A DNA stretch of 41,814 nt, taken from Trichomonas tenax. Taxonomy: Eukaryota > Parabasalia > Trichomonadida > Trichomonadidae. Below are positions 1 to 11,570 of the stretch, one piece after another (the first letter of the stretch is position 1; each line of letters opens with the position of its first letter). The notes beneath the pieces were generated by a model that was not told the origin of the DNA, did not search any database, and saw nothing but the letters and a program-made list of their open reading frames with translations. A program made the position numbers and the translations under genes. The stretch covers positions 1-41,814 of the forward strand of contig JALKBU010000415.1 in assembly GCA_023091735.1 (NCBI GenBank), in the 5' to 3' direction.

Positions 1-1143
1 ATCAATTAATGAATTAGTTGCATTTTTAATTTTAAGCGTATAAGAGGCATTTGAATCAATAATACACATAAAAATATCATATGCTGCATATGATATTTTT
101 ATGCTGGAAATCGTATATTTTTGGACGGTTTGAAACGCAATCAATGATTTGATAGATATATAGACTGTGCCACTTATACCGCTGGATAGACAACTATCAA
201 TATGTACATGAAAGTACTTTCAAATCGAAAAAATATTGATCAGATAAAAAGTTATGAAGGTCGCGGGACTACACAGCAGAAGGAAAAATACTGCCCAAAT
301 GATGTTGATGTTTTTGCTCTAAACATATATATTATTCTTTCAAAGTTTGCCCGATATTATTCTTGAGATTTGCCGATTTATTTGATATGTAATCTAAGAA
401 ATATGACGATATTTATGTTGAAGAATTTAAAACTTAATGAATTCATGACGGGAAAAGCAGTCAATCAAGTTTTATTTGCTATAAGCTATATCAATGATAA
501 TAAAAATACCCTCTAATTTTGCTATATTTATATAAATCATGACAAATTCTAGTTTATTCCTTGTGATTTTGGAGCTCTACGTTGTGATATGTTCATATAT
601 GGACCAGCTAAAGAGAAATAACGCGACAAAATCATTCAAACACATTAATCGGAGTTCATCAAGTCACACTTTTTTTGGAAAATATGACATGTAAACTGTC
701 AGATGTTAGAAAATATTATACACTTTTAGTCATTATGAAATGAAATCAATCAGTTGTATTTGGTCATCATTATTATCAATTCAAGCCAAAATGAAGTCAT
801 TCAATCATTATTATATTGATCAATCAATTATACCATTATGGAATAGAATTTATCAATTTGAAGTGATCATCATTATGATATGAATAAATCAGTTGCATTT
901 TGTTATTATTGTGGTAAAGATCATTGCTATAAACAGCGCAGCTGGACTTCGCTCTTTCAGAATCATTATATATCTAGTTATATACAAACTAATGTCAACA
1001 TAAAATTAATGAATCATTAATATTATATTGCAAATTGAAATTAGATCTCTTTATGTTCAATAATAAACATCATCGTCTTATTTATTAAACTCAAAAGTTT
1101 ATATAACATACAAAACAATATATATAAATACGAGGAATGGAAA
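1..1143. other. non-coding AT-rich spacer
   Basis: No convincing coding region is seen. It contains a perfect 37-bp palindrome at 67-103. It also holds loosely repeated text of the type ATGAAATCAATCAGTTG followed by a T-rich run, near 731-772 and 871-911, with a weaker copy near 8-28. The last 60 bases lie just past the stop codon of the phosphodiesterase-like gene and would carry its 3' end. Confidence 0.6.
67..103. repeat. perfect 37-bp palindrome
   Basis: The arms 67-84 and 86-103 are exact reverse complements of 18 bases around a single T at 85. It could form a hairpin or cruciform. No neighbouring gene explains it. Confidence 0.85.
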
Positions 1144-4100
1144 TTAGTTGGAACTTGTTGAATTAGCGATTTCTTCCCACTTGTCGAGATTCTTCTTAAA
1201 TTGATCTCCAACACCTTTAAGAAGTGGAACTACTTGAGTGAGAAGATGAAAAGAAGGTGCAGCTACAGCCTTCAAGCGGTTTGCGTTCCATCTTGCAATT
1301 TCCTGAGGCGTCTTCTCACTTGATGAATCGTCCTGGAATTCATCCGAGAGAACAGAACTCCATGATTTCTTGGAATCGAAAGGTCGTGCGCAACTTGCAA
1401 GATTGCCTAATCTAATGATAAATTTCATCATCCTTGCACGCTGCTGTGTATTTGCAAGCGGCAAAGTACCTTCAGGAGTTAATGCTTGGACGACGTCATC
1501 GATAATCTTTTGATGCAGTGAAACTTCAGTGCTTAGAATTGTGTCGATAACCAAAACCCAAAACTCTTGAAGTTGTTGCGTTGTAAGAGATTGCAGTATA
1601 TTGCAGCCAGGTTTGCCAATAGTTTTAATTGCTGAGCTGCAGTAGAATGTCTCCATAACAGGTTGGTCCTTAAAGAGAAGGCTGAGTGGTGTTTGCACTT
1701 TCGAACTGCTTCCTAATTTGCCACGGTGTCCCATATCATGACACAAAGCTGCAACAAGGAGCGCCAATATTTCAAGCTTAGTGAAATTCGAGTTCAAACG
1801 ACCGACTTTCACAATCATGTATGCCATCTGTGTAACATCAACAGCGTGGTTGAAATTATGGAATGGAACGTGATGATATTGCTCATTAATGGCAACAATG
1901 AATCTCAGAATGGTTTCAATTTGGATCTTGAATTCCTTCAGCAAACCGAAGTCATGGAAGAAGAAGAGGAGAATTCTGAATTGATCGTTCTTCGGAAATG
2001 CAACAGAGTCAAACTCAATGCTGGAGACAGTTGACAGCAGCGGCTCAATGATTAACAGCCTTGAAGGCATCTCTGTGCTCTTCAATTCGGTAGAAGTAAG
2101 AATAGAAATAAGTTGACTTTCCGGCTTCCAAAAGTCTTCAGGTGATTTAGCCATCCATCTCTGCATAGCGAGACCTGCGAAGGCGGAAAAGTTCTTCAAA
2201 AGGAGTTGGTCATCAGCAGTGAATTTAGGAGAACCAACTTTATCGACAGCTTCAATGACGCCAATGACTTGGTTAAGAGAGTCGAGAATTGGGATTGCAA
2301 GGATTGATGATGGTTTAATTCCCATTTGATTAAGGAATGTAGTGTCGAATCTTCTGTCGGCCGTTGGATCTTCTTCATTAACTTCACCACCAGATGTAGC
2401 AACGAATCCGACAACATCTTCATTTGTGGAGAAAGAGATTGTATCATTAACAGCGATTGGATGACATATGTGACGCTCTCTATCGATAGCAAAGATGAAA
2501 ACATATTTTGACTCGACTAAGTCCTTCGCATTTGTGATCAAGTTTGTGACAAGCTGGTTAAGTGCTGATGTTGATGACATTGAAAGAACAATGTCCAAAA
2601 GAGCACTCATCTTCTTCTTAGAAATAGTTGCGCTCTCATACAATTGCGCATTAGAAAGAGCAATGCCACAGAAGACATTGAAGGCACTCATCAGTTCGAT
2701 ATCTGTATTGGTAAATTCATTTCCATCGAGTTTGTTAATCATCTGTGTGCATCCCATGATACTGCCGTCATTATTTCTAATAGGGACGCACAAGATACTC
2801 TTTGTGAGATATCCTGTCTTCTTATCGATTGCGGGGTTGAATCTGGGGTCAGAATAAGCATCAGGAATGTTAATAATTTCACCGGTCTTTGCAACAGTGC
2901 CTGCGATACCTTCACCGAGCGGAACGAAAATCTTGCTGTTTTCACCGTGAGCGACAACACTCCAAAGACCACCCCTGACTTTATCAACAAGGAAAAGAGA
3001 GCATCTATCGGCATTAATGAAGCTTTGAGCTTTTGTCATGACTTTTCTGATAAGAGCATTTGTATCAAGTTCTGCAGAAAGTTCTTGGGCAACAGCAAGA
3101 AGAGCCGTATAATATTTATGATTTGTTCGAGCTTTCTGAATATTCTGAATGTTGCTTTCGTGCAATTGAGCGTTTTGAAGCGCGCTCGAATAAACTCTGG
3201 ACAAAGCTTCGAGCATAATTTCATCAGTTTTGTTAAACATCATACCCGATCTCTTCTGTCGTGCAACAGCGACAAGCATTACAGTGCCATTACTTGACTT
3301 CAAAGGCATAGCAAGAAGAGAGCCATTAGGATATTCACCATCCATTGTCATGCTGAAATCTGGTCTTTCTTTTGCGATAGGAATGTTGATAATTTGCTTT
3401 GTCTTGTAGCATGTTCCTGCAATACCAGCAGAGTCAATCGGTGTCTTAATACGTGTCACAGAGCTGAGAGCATCATCGTCACTGCCTTTGCTATGTGCAG
3501 GCTCTCTTAGCTGCACTAATGTATTATCTTTTTCATCTGCGAAGAAAACTTGAAGAATTTCGCAACCAATAACTCTTGATGTCGTTAATTGGATGGATTC
3601 GAGAAGTGGCATAACTTGGCGATCGATTAAGAGTGATTTTGTTGTATCTGTTAATATTTTTTGAATCATTTCATCAAATCCTGAATCTCCTTGATACAAT
3701 TTTTGCAAACCAAGCGAAATATAATCCATGATTAAGATATCATCAACTTTTGGAGGAATAACGTTACCTTGTGGATCAATTCTATCGATAATTTCGACGA
3801 CCCATAATAATTCTTTATTTTTGTCGAATACAGGCTGAAGGACAACGGATTTAGCAAACTGAAGCAATTGCTCATCATATTGTTGACTATAATTTGGATC
3901 TTTCGCTGGATTATTTATGATAACTTTATCTTTTGTTTTTACAACTCTGTCCAAAATTCCTTGTCCGATCGGAACAATGGTATTTGATGTCTGCGACACC
4001 AATATACTCGCTGATTTCACACGAATCCACAAAAGAACACGCTTACATTCGATTAAACCTCTTAATCTGTCTTCAAAAGTGGCAACAAAAGTTGTCTTCG

Positions 4101-4656
4101 TATACTCATTACATAAAACTTCGAAAAAATGATATATTTCCAAAAATCGTTGTATTTGGTGGAATAAATTTTGTGCGAATACACCACGTTGTGCCGAATC
4201 TTTGATTGATTGGGCCTGTTTTATAGCACTCGTGAGTGCTGTTTCATCGCCAGTAATGAAGCATCTCAAAAACGTTGTTTCATCGATAGATCCGCGGGAT
4301 CCAGTTGCTGTGCTTCCCCTGCTCATGTTCTGCGTGATGATAAAGTCATCACCTTGTATGGCTTTGACAGCGGATTCGTTTTTCTTGCTAATCGCGAGTT
4401 GTTGTTGTAATTGACATTGTTCTTCAAAGCATTGTATCAATTCTTTGGCCATTTCAGACTGTATTTTAATCAGATTTCGTATTTCCGCTTCTAATTGCGC
4501 GACTTGTTGAGATTTCATCTGCAAAATTTGTGATAAATGGGAAAGCTGAAGGTTATATCCTCCGTCATTCAGACCAACGGATGTGGACTGAGAAAATGGA
4601 GATAATGCACCTGGATCTAAGGGTTGAAAAAAACCATATTGTTGCTTTCCAATCAT
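1144..4656 (-). CDS. GAF(x4)-phosphodiesterase-like protein, probable pseudoenzyme
   Basis: Predicted 1170 residues starting at an ATG. An N-terminal coiled coil (about 40-95) leads into four GAF-like domains (about 174-300, 340-497, 515-672, 683-835). The third is the most canonical, with an NK...F...D signature near 641-652 that resembles the cyclic-nucleotide-binding GAF motif. A class I cyclic nucleotide phosphodiesterase domain follows (about 900-1150). It keeps HNFNHAVD (933-940) and CHDMGHRG (972-979), so part of the metal site is present. The second metal-binding Asp, normally in an H-A-D-L/I-S-N-P context, is read as Asn1085 in RLGNLAS. The invariant substrate Gln before the last Phe is Ala1133, and the usual ERHH stretch is ETFY. 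The family hydrolyses cAMP/cGMP; loss of these residues suggests a signalling or scaffold role. The alignment was made by eye. Family call firm, inactivity likely. Confidence 0.88.
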   Translation of the reverse strand: MIGKQQYGFFQPLDPGALSPFSQSTSVGLNDGGYNLQLSHLSQILQMKSQQVAQLEAEIRNLIKIQSEMAKELIQCFEEQCQLQQQLAISKKNESAVKAIQGDDFIITQNMSRGSTATGSRGSIDETTFLRCFITGDETALTSAIKQAQSIKDSAQRGVFAQNLFHQIQRFLEIYHFFEVLCNEYTKTTFVATFEDRLRGLIECKRVLLWIRVKSASILVSQTSNTIVPIGQGILDRVVKTKDKVIINNPAKDPNYSQQYDEQLLQFAKSVVLQPVFDKNKELLWVVEIIDRIDPQGNVIPPKVDDILIMDYISLGLQKLYQGDSGFDEMIQKILTDTTKSLLIDRQVMPLLESIQLTTSRVIGCEILQVFFADEKDNTLVQLREPAHSKGSDDDALSSVTRIKTPIDSAGIAGTCYKTKQIINIPIAKERPDFSMTMDGEYPNGSLLAMPLKSSNGTVMLVAVARQKRSGMMFNKTDEIMLEALSRVYSSALQNAQLHESNIQNIQKARTNHKYYTALLAVAQELSAELDTNALIRKVMTKAQSFINADRCSLFLVDKVRGGLWSVVAHGENSKIFVPLGEGIAGTVAKTGEIINIPDAYSDPRFNPAIDKKTGYLTKSILCVPIRNNDGSIMGCTQMINKLDGNEFTNTDIELMSAFNVFCGIALSNAQLYESATISKKKMSALLDIVLSMSSTSALNQLVTNLITNAKDLVESKYVFIFAIDRERHICHPIAVNDTISFSTNEDVVGFVATSGGEVNEEDPTADRRFDTTFLNQMGIKPSSILAIPILDSLNQVIGVIEAVDKVGSPKFTADDQLLLKNFSAFAGLAMQRWMAKSPEDFWKPESQLISILTSTELKSTEMPSRLLIIEPLLSTVSSIEFDSVAFPKNDQFRILLFFFHDFGLLKEFKIQIETILRFIVAINEQYHHVPFHNFNHAVDVTQMAYMIVKVGRLNSNFTKLEILALLVAALCHDMGHRGKLGSSSKVQTPLSLLFKDQPVMETFYCSSAIKTIGKPGCNILQSLTTQQLQEFWVLVIDTILSTEVSLHQKIIDDVVQALTPEGTLPLANTQQRARMMKFIIRLGNLASCARPFDSKKSWSSVLSDEFQDDSSSEKTPQEIARWNANRLKAVAAPSFHLLTQVVPLLKGVGDQFKKNLDKWEEIANSTSSN

Positions 4657-4969
4657 GTTTAAAAGATTTTTAAAACGTGTACAAAATTGACAAATTTATA
4701 GGGTGTTCTTTTCTTAGGCAGGGGATAACAGTTGACAAAATTAAATTTACATGTCAAAACTACAATTAATTTGAAAAATTGAATCATAACTTGCACTCAT
4801 TTGATTATTTAGACACAATTATTTCCGTTGATTGAAGCATGAATTGTAGGTGAATCTAAAGGGAAAAGCACCCATTGTTCCAGTCATTTATCAATGAAAT
4901 ATTTTCTTCTCAGATTAATCTATGTCAGAAATATATAAATTGTGTATAAACGAAATAATAACAAATACT
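4657..4969. other. short spacer between two minus-strand genes
   Basis: Holds the upstream region of the GAF-phosphodiesterase gene and the 3' end of the CCDC39-like gene. No ORF or strong repeat is seen. A canonical TCA(C/T)(A/T) initiator is not obvious directly before the ATG at 4656; the nearest sequence is a TCAATTTT variant about 30 bases upstream. Confidence 0.5.
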
Positions 4970-7900
4970 TTATATAAACGAATTCTTCTTTGTCTGTGGC
5001 TTCGTGATGCGTGGTTCATAGCGACGAGCGGATGAAATTCCGTTCACGCTGAGGTCAATTTCATCAGCGGGTTGATGAGATGAAGAAGCAGTGGAACGCG
5101 CAGATGCCTTTGATCTTGCTGAGTTATTGCTTGATCTGGAATTGGTGCTTCTTGCAGAGGTAGATTTAGTCTCATCTGCATTAGCAGCACTGATATCTAT
5201 TGCTCCAATATCGATATAGTGAGCCGAGTTTCTAGTGGCGCGAGAATTATTGCTTCGTGCTGAAGAAGCGCGGCTGGGTGTTCCTGATGAAGGTGGTCTT
5301 ACAGGCATTGAGCCACCATCAGCAGATGAATTTGATGATGCAGAAGAGGTTCTGTGACGTCTAGGATTGGAAGATGTCTTAATTTGCAGTCCAATTCCTG
5401 TCAAATAGCTTTGTAAGTGTGCCGTGATTTCGGGATTGATGTCAGCGAGTCTCGAAAGCTCTTCTACGCAATTATCAGTAATCATCTTTGTGATCTTATA
5501 TTCTATATCCATTTCGAGAAGTGTTGAAGGATATTTGGCATCCAAACTTATCTTTTCCTTGCGCCGATGCTCGTCGCGTGCAGTTTGGAATGCTTGAGTT
5601 GCACGCTGAAGCTTCTCAATTTCTTGGAATCTTTCATTGCGCTTTTTTTCTAACTGCTGAATGAGGCGCTCAATATCGGATTTGACCGACATTGTCGATG
5701 CAGATTTATCATCATAAGCACGGTTTGCAGCCGAATGAACATCTTTAGTTCTGAGTAAATCCATCTTTCTGGCATTAACACGTTGTTGAAGGACTTTGCG
5801 TTGATCTTCAAGGGCTTTCTTCCTCTCAACATCTTCGTCAGAGTCACTCGCATTTGTAAATCCACGCTTGAACTTGTCGTTGTTATCACTGAACTTTGCC
5901 ATGGTTCTTTCCAAAGCTTTTAGCTCTTTGACAGCTGTTTTGATTTCCGCATCAAGTTCATCTCCTCTCCTGGAGATTTCTTCTTTTTCTGTTGCAAATT
6001 TGATCACATTGGCAGCTTGCGTTGGCTCCTCTCCATCTTCGGTCTTGGATAATCCCATCATTATCTGGAACTTATTTGCCATAGCTTTCTCGCGTTTCCT
6101 TCGCTCAGCAAGCTCTGTAATTTGCTGATGCTTAGCTTCTTCTTCAGTCTTGAGTGTTACCCTCAGAGCAGCAAGATGCTCGTCAATCTCAAGAAGTCTC
6201 TCTTGCATACTCAATTTGAGCTGCTCGCGGCGGTTTTCAAGAGAAATAATTTCATCACTCTTTGCAGCAAGTTGCTCAGATATTTTCTCGACTTGTAATC
6301 TTAACATGTTAAGTTGGACAATGACTTCGGATTTTTGATTTCTTGCTTTAGCTGTTGCTTTATCAATTCCATCTTGTTCAATCTCTAACTCGTTCAAATC
6401 GACTTCGAGTTTCTGTTTCTTCTCAGCAATCAAGTCCTTACGTCTTTGTGCTTGTCTATAGTCGAGATCGAGTCTTCTGATCTGCTCAGACATGAATTTC
6501 TCTGCTTCGACTTTCTTGGCAAGCTCTGCTTCAAGTTTTTCGATTCTCTCAAGGAAAACTATTTTTTCATCTTCAGGAGCATCACCTTGGATTCTACCAA
6601 TCTTCTTTTCCATCTGTGCAATTTGGTAATTGGCATTATATTTCAGTTCCTCCTGTTTCATTGTTTCTCTGTCTAAATCAGAAATATTCTTTTCAAGACT
6701 CTTTGCATATGTTTTGCTTCCATCAACTTCTGCTTTAAGTCCCTTTTCTTTGTTCTTTGCAATAAGAACTTCTTGACCAAGTTCGTAAATATCCTTCTTA
6801 ACAGCATCGATTTCTTTTTCTCTGTCTTTAATTGTCTGTTTCGTTTTGTCGATAAAGTCATAAACAAACTTTGTTTGTTCTGCTAATTCATCTGTGGAAT
6901 CTTTTTGCATTTCAAGAGCATTTTGTGTTAATTTGAGACGCTCAAGGAAAGCATTTTTCTTATCTAATTCCAAATGCGTTTTTCTGTGTAATTCATCAAT
7001 TTCTGATCTAACGAATCTTTCATTGCTTTCACAGAGTTCTAAAGCACCACGTTGCGTATCAACAACTTCATTGAACTCCTTCAGCGCGTTATCCATTGTT
7101 TCGAACTGTTCATGCTTTTTTGTGATGATTGAATCACCAATTGTGATATTTCGCTCGAGAGTCTTATTTGTTTTGAGATTCTTCTCCAAGTTAGTCTCCT
7201 CTTCTTTCTTGAGCTGTGAAATTCCAGAAACTTCTAGTTTTCGCTCATCGTATTGCTTATTTTTACTATCAATTGAATCGTTAAGTGTTTGAAGTTGCTT
7301 GAGTGTGTTTTCCCATTGTTCAAGTAATTCTGCACGTTCATTATGCAGTGCTCTGAACTGAAGAGCTGTTGTATCTAATTCGATTTGTAATGCGCGTGTT
7401 TGAGTGATTTCTTGTTCAAGCTCTGTTCGCTTTACGTCTACTATTCTCTGATTCTTCTCTATTTCGTATATCATTTGACGAATTTTGCCATCATCTTCTT
7501 TCTTGTATCTTTGAAGCACAAAAAAATCCTCTTCTTTGTCTTTTGCCGCTTGAATCCATTGCTGAAGCTGTTCCTCGTTCGCTTGAAGTTCTGTTTTGAA
7601 CGAATCAAATCTTTGTTGTGATCGAAAGATTTTTGTTTGAAATTCACTGTATTTTGCTTCAATTGCTTGCGTTTTTTCTTCTGTCTGAACTAGTGACGAT
7701 TGAATTTTGCCATATTCACGTTCAGTAAGTGTCTGCAAATGTTTTTCATCGTTTGCTTGAGCTTCTTTTGCTGTAAGAAGTTCTTGCGTTGACGTAATTT
7801 CGACTTTACAGTTCTTTAAGTGGGCCGTTAATGTATCAACACGTTCCTTTAAGTCGTTACATTCAGCATCGAGTTTAAGGAGTTGTTCTCGTTTCTCTTG

Positions 7901-7978
7901 AACACATTTGTGGAGTTCCCTGTTCTCTTTGTTTGCAAATGTCGGCATTTGCTCATATAAATTCACTTGTGCATCCAT
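4970..7978 (-). CDS. CCDC39: CCDC39-like axonemal 96-nm ruler protein
   Basis: Predicted 1002 residues. The reading frame is open up to 7999, but only through a TTG. The first ATG is at 7978, and a TCACT initiator lies 16 nt upstream and overlaps that TTG, so 7978 is chosen. Almost the whole chain (about 15-870) is coiled coil. Stretches such as LQRYKKEDDGKIRQ and ELLEQWENTLKQLQ match the conserved N-terminal half of CCDC39/FAP59, in the same order as I know it from the family. The last 130 residues are Ser/Arg/Ala-rich and low in complexity. With CCDC40, CCDC39 forms the ruler that sets the 96-nm repeat of the axoneme and docks inner dynein arms and the nexin-dynein regulatory complex, so this gene implies a motile flagellum. 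The stop codon runs into TAAAG, a trichomonad-like poly(A) signal. Confidence 0.88.
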   Translation of the reverse strand: MDAQVNLYEQMPTFANKENRELHKCVQEKREQLLKLDAECNDLKERVDTLTAHLKNCKVEITSTQELLTAKEAQANDEKHLQTLTEREYGKIQSSLVQTEEKTQAIEAKYSEFQTKIFRSQQRFDSFKTELQANEEQLQQWIQAAKDKEEDFFVLQRYKKEDDGKIRQMIYEIEKNQRIVDVKRTELEQEITQTRALQIELDTTALQFRALHNERAELLEQWENTLKQLQTLNDSIDSKNKQYDERKLEVSGISQLKKEEETNLEKNLKTNKTLERNITIGDSIITKKHEQFETMDNALKEFNEVVDTQRGALELCESNERFVRSEIDELHRKTHLELDKKNAFLERLKLTQNALEMQKDSTDELAEQTKFVYDFIDKTKQTIKDREKEIDAVKKDIYELGQEVLIAKNKEKGLKAEVDGSKTYAKSLEKNISDLDRETMKQEELKYNANYQIAQMEKKIGRIQGDAPEDEKIVFLERIEKLEAELAKKVEAEKFMSEQIRRLDLDYRQAQRRKDLIAEKKQKLEVDLNELEIEQDGIDKATAKARNQKSEVIVQLNMLRLQVEKISEQLAAKSDEIISLENRREQLKLSMQERLLEIDEHLAALRVTLKTEEEAKHQQITELAERRKREKAMANKFQIMMGLSKTEDGEEPTQAANVIKFATEKEEISRRGDELDAEIKTAVKELKALERTMAKFSDNNDKFKRGFTNASDSDEDVERKKALEDQRKVLQQRVNARKMDLLRTKDVHSAANRAYDDKSASTMSVKSDIERLIQQLEKKRNERFQEIEKLQRATQAFQTARDEHRRKEKISLDAKYPSTLLEMDIEYKITKMITDNCVEELSRLADINPEITAHLQSYLTGIGLQIKTSSNPRRHRTSSASSNSSADGGSMPVRPPSSGTPSRASSARSNNSRATRNSAHYIDIGAIDISAANADETKSTSARSTNSRSSNNSARSKASARSTASSSHQPADEIDLSVNGISSARRYEPRITKPQTKKNSFI

Positions 7979-7991
7979 TAATGCTTCGAAA

Positions 7992-7996
7992 AGTGA
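7992..7996 (-). promoter_or_regulatory. initiator (Inr) TCACT of the CCDC39-like gene
   Basis: On the minus strand the text TTGTCACTTTTC contains TCACT, matching the trichomonad initiator TCA(C/T)(A/T). The A at 7994 would be +1 and gives a 16-nt leader to the ATG at 7978. Confidence 0.6.
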
Positions 7997-8222
7997 CAAA
8001 AAATCGTTGCTAACTTTGCAATCGAATATTGATGACTCGACGAAGGTATTATGATTATAAATGAATTATTTGTTATGCCTTTGGGGCATTACATCATTCC
8101 AGCAACTAAAAATAAAAATTAAAAAGTAACGCTGTATATTTTAAAATCATAAACACCACCTGAAGGCTTTCAGAATAAAGATTAAACTTTTATTCAAGTG
8201 TGTGCAAAAAATATAATAAAAT

Positions 8223-9694
8223 TTATATAAATTTCCCATTAATTAATTGGAAAAAGGGATCATCAGCATAATTATTATCTTTAGCTGCCGTCAGATATAC
8301 CCCATCTCCATAAATATCACCATGGATTTCAAAATAGCGTATCCAGAGACATTCACTGTTCATTCTTATTATTTGGAATCGGATGTATCTATAAGAGCAG
8401 ATTTTGAACATTCCCAAGTAAAATGCTTTTCATCACCACCAATTTCATTGTTTCCTCTTTTGGAATCAATAGTTGTCCAAGCTTGATTATCATTACTTCC
8501 CTGGATATCAAAATCTATTGGATAATTCCAGCCACTATTGCTATTTGATGATTCAAAAGTATATATATATATGCAGTAGTAGTGACTTTATATTTTGTAA
8601 AATCAATGGTGAAGTTACCACCTGCGTATAGCTGTGCTTCAGATGTTGAGGAATAATAGATCAGGTTATTTATATTTTTACCATTATTAGTTGTTAATTT
8701 GATACAATTATTGAGATTGCGGCTCTGAGATATGCTATAATTCCATTATAATTTGCCGAACCTGGAATTGATTTAGTTTTAACTGGATAAACGTATTTTC
8801 TTTGCTTTGGAACTTGCTTGAATGGGTACTGCAATACTGGCTTTAGGGAGTTAAACATATGTATGACATGTTGATCAAATCCTACGATATAATTCTCAAT
8901 ATATTTTAGCATCATTTCTGAAACTTCTCATGAAGCTTTATCGATCATGAGAGGAGGTAAAGTGACAGTGAACTCAATATTTGCCTGGCAAAGCATCAAA
9001 CATAGTTTAATTAGTTGATCTTCGTTAGAAGGTTTCAAATTGTCAATTTCAAGAATTTCAATAAAGAATTTTGATCCATATGGAAGAACGAAGTCAAATA
9101 GTGCTTTAACATCGAATCTATTAAAATTCGATACCAAATATTCAAAAGCATTTGTTGTGTCACCATGATGCGCGCGGAAAAAGTTATACATTGAAAAAAC
9201 ATTTCCATCTGTTATTTCTGTTATGTATATTAACATACATTTTTAAAAATTTTTAAATGAACTACATTTTTAAATCTAGGTACTCTACGGGCGTGTTCCT
9301 CACAATATTGAGGGAGATCCATTGAAAAAATTGAGAGGAGAACTTAGATTAAAAAATGAGTTTATGGCTCAATAAACTCATTTATTGTTAACTGTGTTCC
9401 AATTTCGAAAATATCTTTTGAATCTTCAATTATCGATAATTCTTCAGGAAACTTTCCATTGACAAGAAGACTTTCCGTGAGTTTGTATGTTTCTTTATTC
9501 AAAATGTCACATGTGAATTGAAAAATTCTGGCGGTAGGATAAATACTGTAAGCTTCGAATATTTTAACAGATATTGAAATCGCTTGTGTAATGTTGCATT
9601 TGAATTCATAGTCATTAATGGATATCTTGTATTGGTCTGTTCCTTTGTAAGAAGCATTTCGTGCGAAAAATGATGGAATATTATACCACAACAT
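8223..9694 (-). pseudogene. decayed gene of a trichomonad family ending in an F5/8 type C domain
   Basis: Pieces of one protein lie in order on the minus strand in shifting frames. The N-terminal piece (9694-9362) reads YKISINDYEFKCNI through LVNGKFPEELSII, a BTB-like module of a type common in trichomonads. A helical middle piece follows (9236-8694), with an in-frame TGA at 8928-8930. The C-terminal piece (about 8700-8223) has SGWNYPIDFDIQGSNDNQAW and, after a frameshift, YRYIRFQIIRMNSECLW. That is the core of a discoidin (F5/8 type C) fold: the SND..W strand and the YRYIR strand near the end. At least three frame breaks and one or more stops show it is dead. The 5' end is uncertain; related coding text may extend to about 9795. 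Confidence 0.75.
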
Positions 9695-11570
9695 TTTTTG
9701 CTGGATTTTTCACGGGTGTGAAAAGTTCTCTTTTCTGAGGGATTTCCAATTTTAAAATGAACAGCTGCAGTTCCAACATTTAGAATAGATAACACTTCAC
9801 CATTTTTAAAATGGATAATGCTTGAATTCAGTGATTAAATATACATTTCTAACCAATCAAAATAATTTTTTATATAACATAAATTTTGGTTCAAAATAAC
9901 TATTTGGGAGAGGAGAAGAAAAACTATACTGAATTTTTTTGGTATAGTTTGTATTTTTGACCTTATCTCGGCCATTAATCAATATCTTGCCTTATTGTTA
10001 TACAGGCAGATGGACAATATGTTTGTCCATGATCCTTGAAAGTTTGAAGTGATTCTAAAATTTCATCCCGAATCTCGAAATATCCGGAAATCTAATTGTT
10101 ATTCTATGATAGTATAAGCAACAGCGCATATAATTGTGAAGTGTGCATTGTAATATTCTCGAATTTACCTCTCAACAGATTTTAAATCTCGGTGTTATAA
10201 TGTAGTATTAACACATGATTTCAATAATGTGTGTTATTAACTAATATATGCTAATTATTGAATATATTGATGTTTGTAAGATGTGCTATCTAGTTATTTA
10301 TCATTGGTATCGCTGAATTGTCGAGATCCACTCTAAATTAATATCTCAAAAGTGACTAAATACCGATCTATTATTTGGAGTGTATCACATCAAGAATATC
10401 GTAAGCAGCATATCAGTTATTATATTCATATACTATAGTACTATGATATACTTTTGCATCGAGTTATATATTGTTGTTGCCTTTGTATAAATATTTGTGC
10501 TAATGTACATTCACCCGATGGTAGATTTATTGTGATTGCTTAATCCATGAAATTGTGTGTACTTAAGAAGTCTACATGCTATTCAAAGATATCTTATTAC
10601 ATGTACACAGTTTTTGATGGTTTATTATAATATTTTATGAAAAATATGTAATATCTTATATTCAGAAGAGTGATTGTGGATTGTTTGACATGAAGCACTA
10701 TATTATAGCGTGCGTAAAGCATTTATTTATCATAAATAGCTAATTATAACATATGATTAGGTTCAGCAAAAGAAATATCATATGCTATGTCAGATTAAAA
10801 GTAACACTATACTACTCATATGAGAGTGTGTCATTTGTGCGCTTTCACAAGCCTTAAACTCAGAAAAATAAAAATTTATTTTCTCAAGTCTCTTATTTCA
10901 AAACATATGTACTTGGGTACATGCTTTCGCATGCTACGTTGAGTATCTGACATGTATATGGACGTGAATGAGAAAATATTAAAAATATTCACTTAAATTT
11001 TGATGCAATTGAGTATATATTATTTTGTATACGTGTGCATCCTTCCTGCACAGAGAAAATTATCAGAAACAGCGTAAATAGCAAAAATGCTTGTGATAAA
11101 TAATTTTGACAATGTAAAGTGATTGTGTCAAAATGACAAAAAAATCAAAAATTGTATTTTTAACACATGCACATATTATAATGCACATTTACAGTTTAAT
11201 TATAGAAAAATTAGTCTTTTTTATTAAGTTTTTAATATACTGACGACATAGTTTAATAAGCATAAGTAGAATTCATGCATACACACTGTGCATTTTTCAT
11301 CGCCTATCAAAAGTATCAGAACTCTATTTAATATTATCAAATTAATGAAAAATAACTATAAACGACTATATTCCATTCTCCGTTGTCCTCCTGTGCATGC
11401 ATAAGGATAAAATATATTGAATTATAGATGTTTCTGTTAAAATAAAGCAAAATTGCGTGATTCTGTAATTTTTGAGCTACCCTAAAGCTCACAGTAACTC
11501 TATTGACTATGGATTCGCGTGTAAATCAATAAAATGCTGTAAAGTAGCTTAGAAAGCAGGTATTTTAATC

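Noticed and set aside
1726..3297. Several plus-strand ORFs of 60-217 codons opposite the GAF-phosphodiesterase gene
   Set aside because: They lie entirely antisense to a strongly supported gene, overlap each other in different frames and show no family features.
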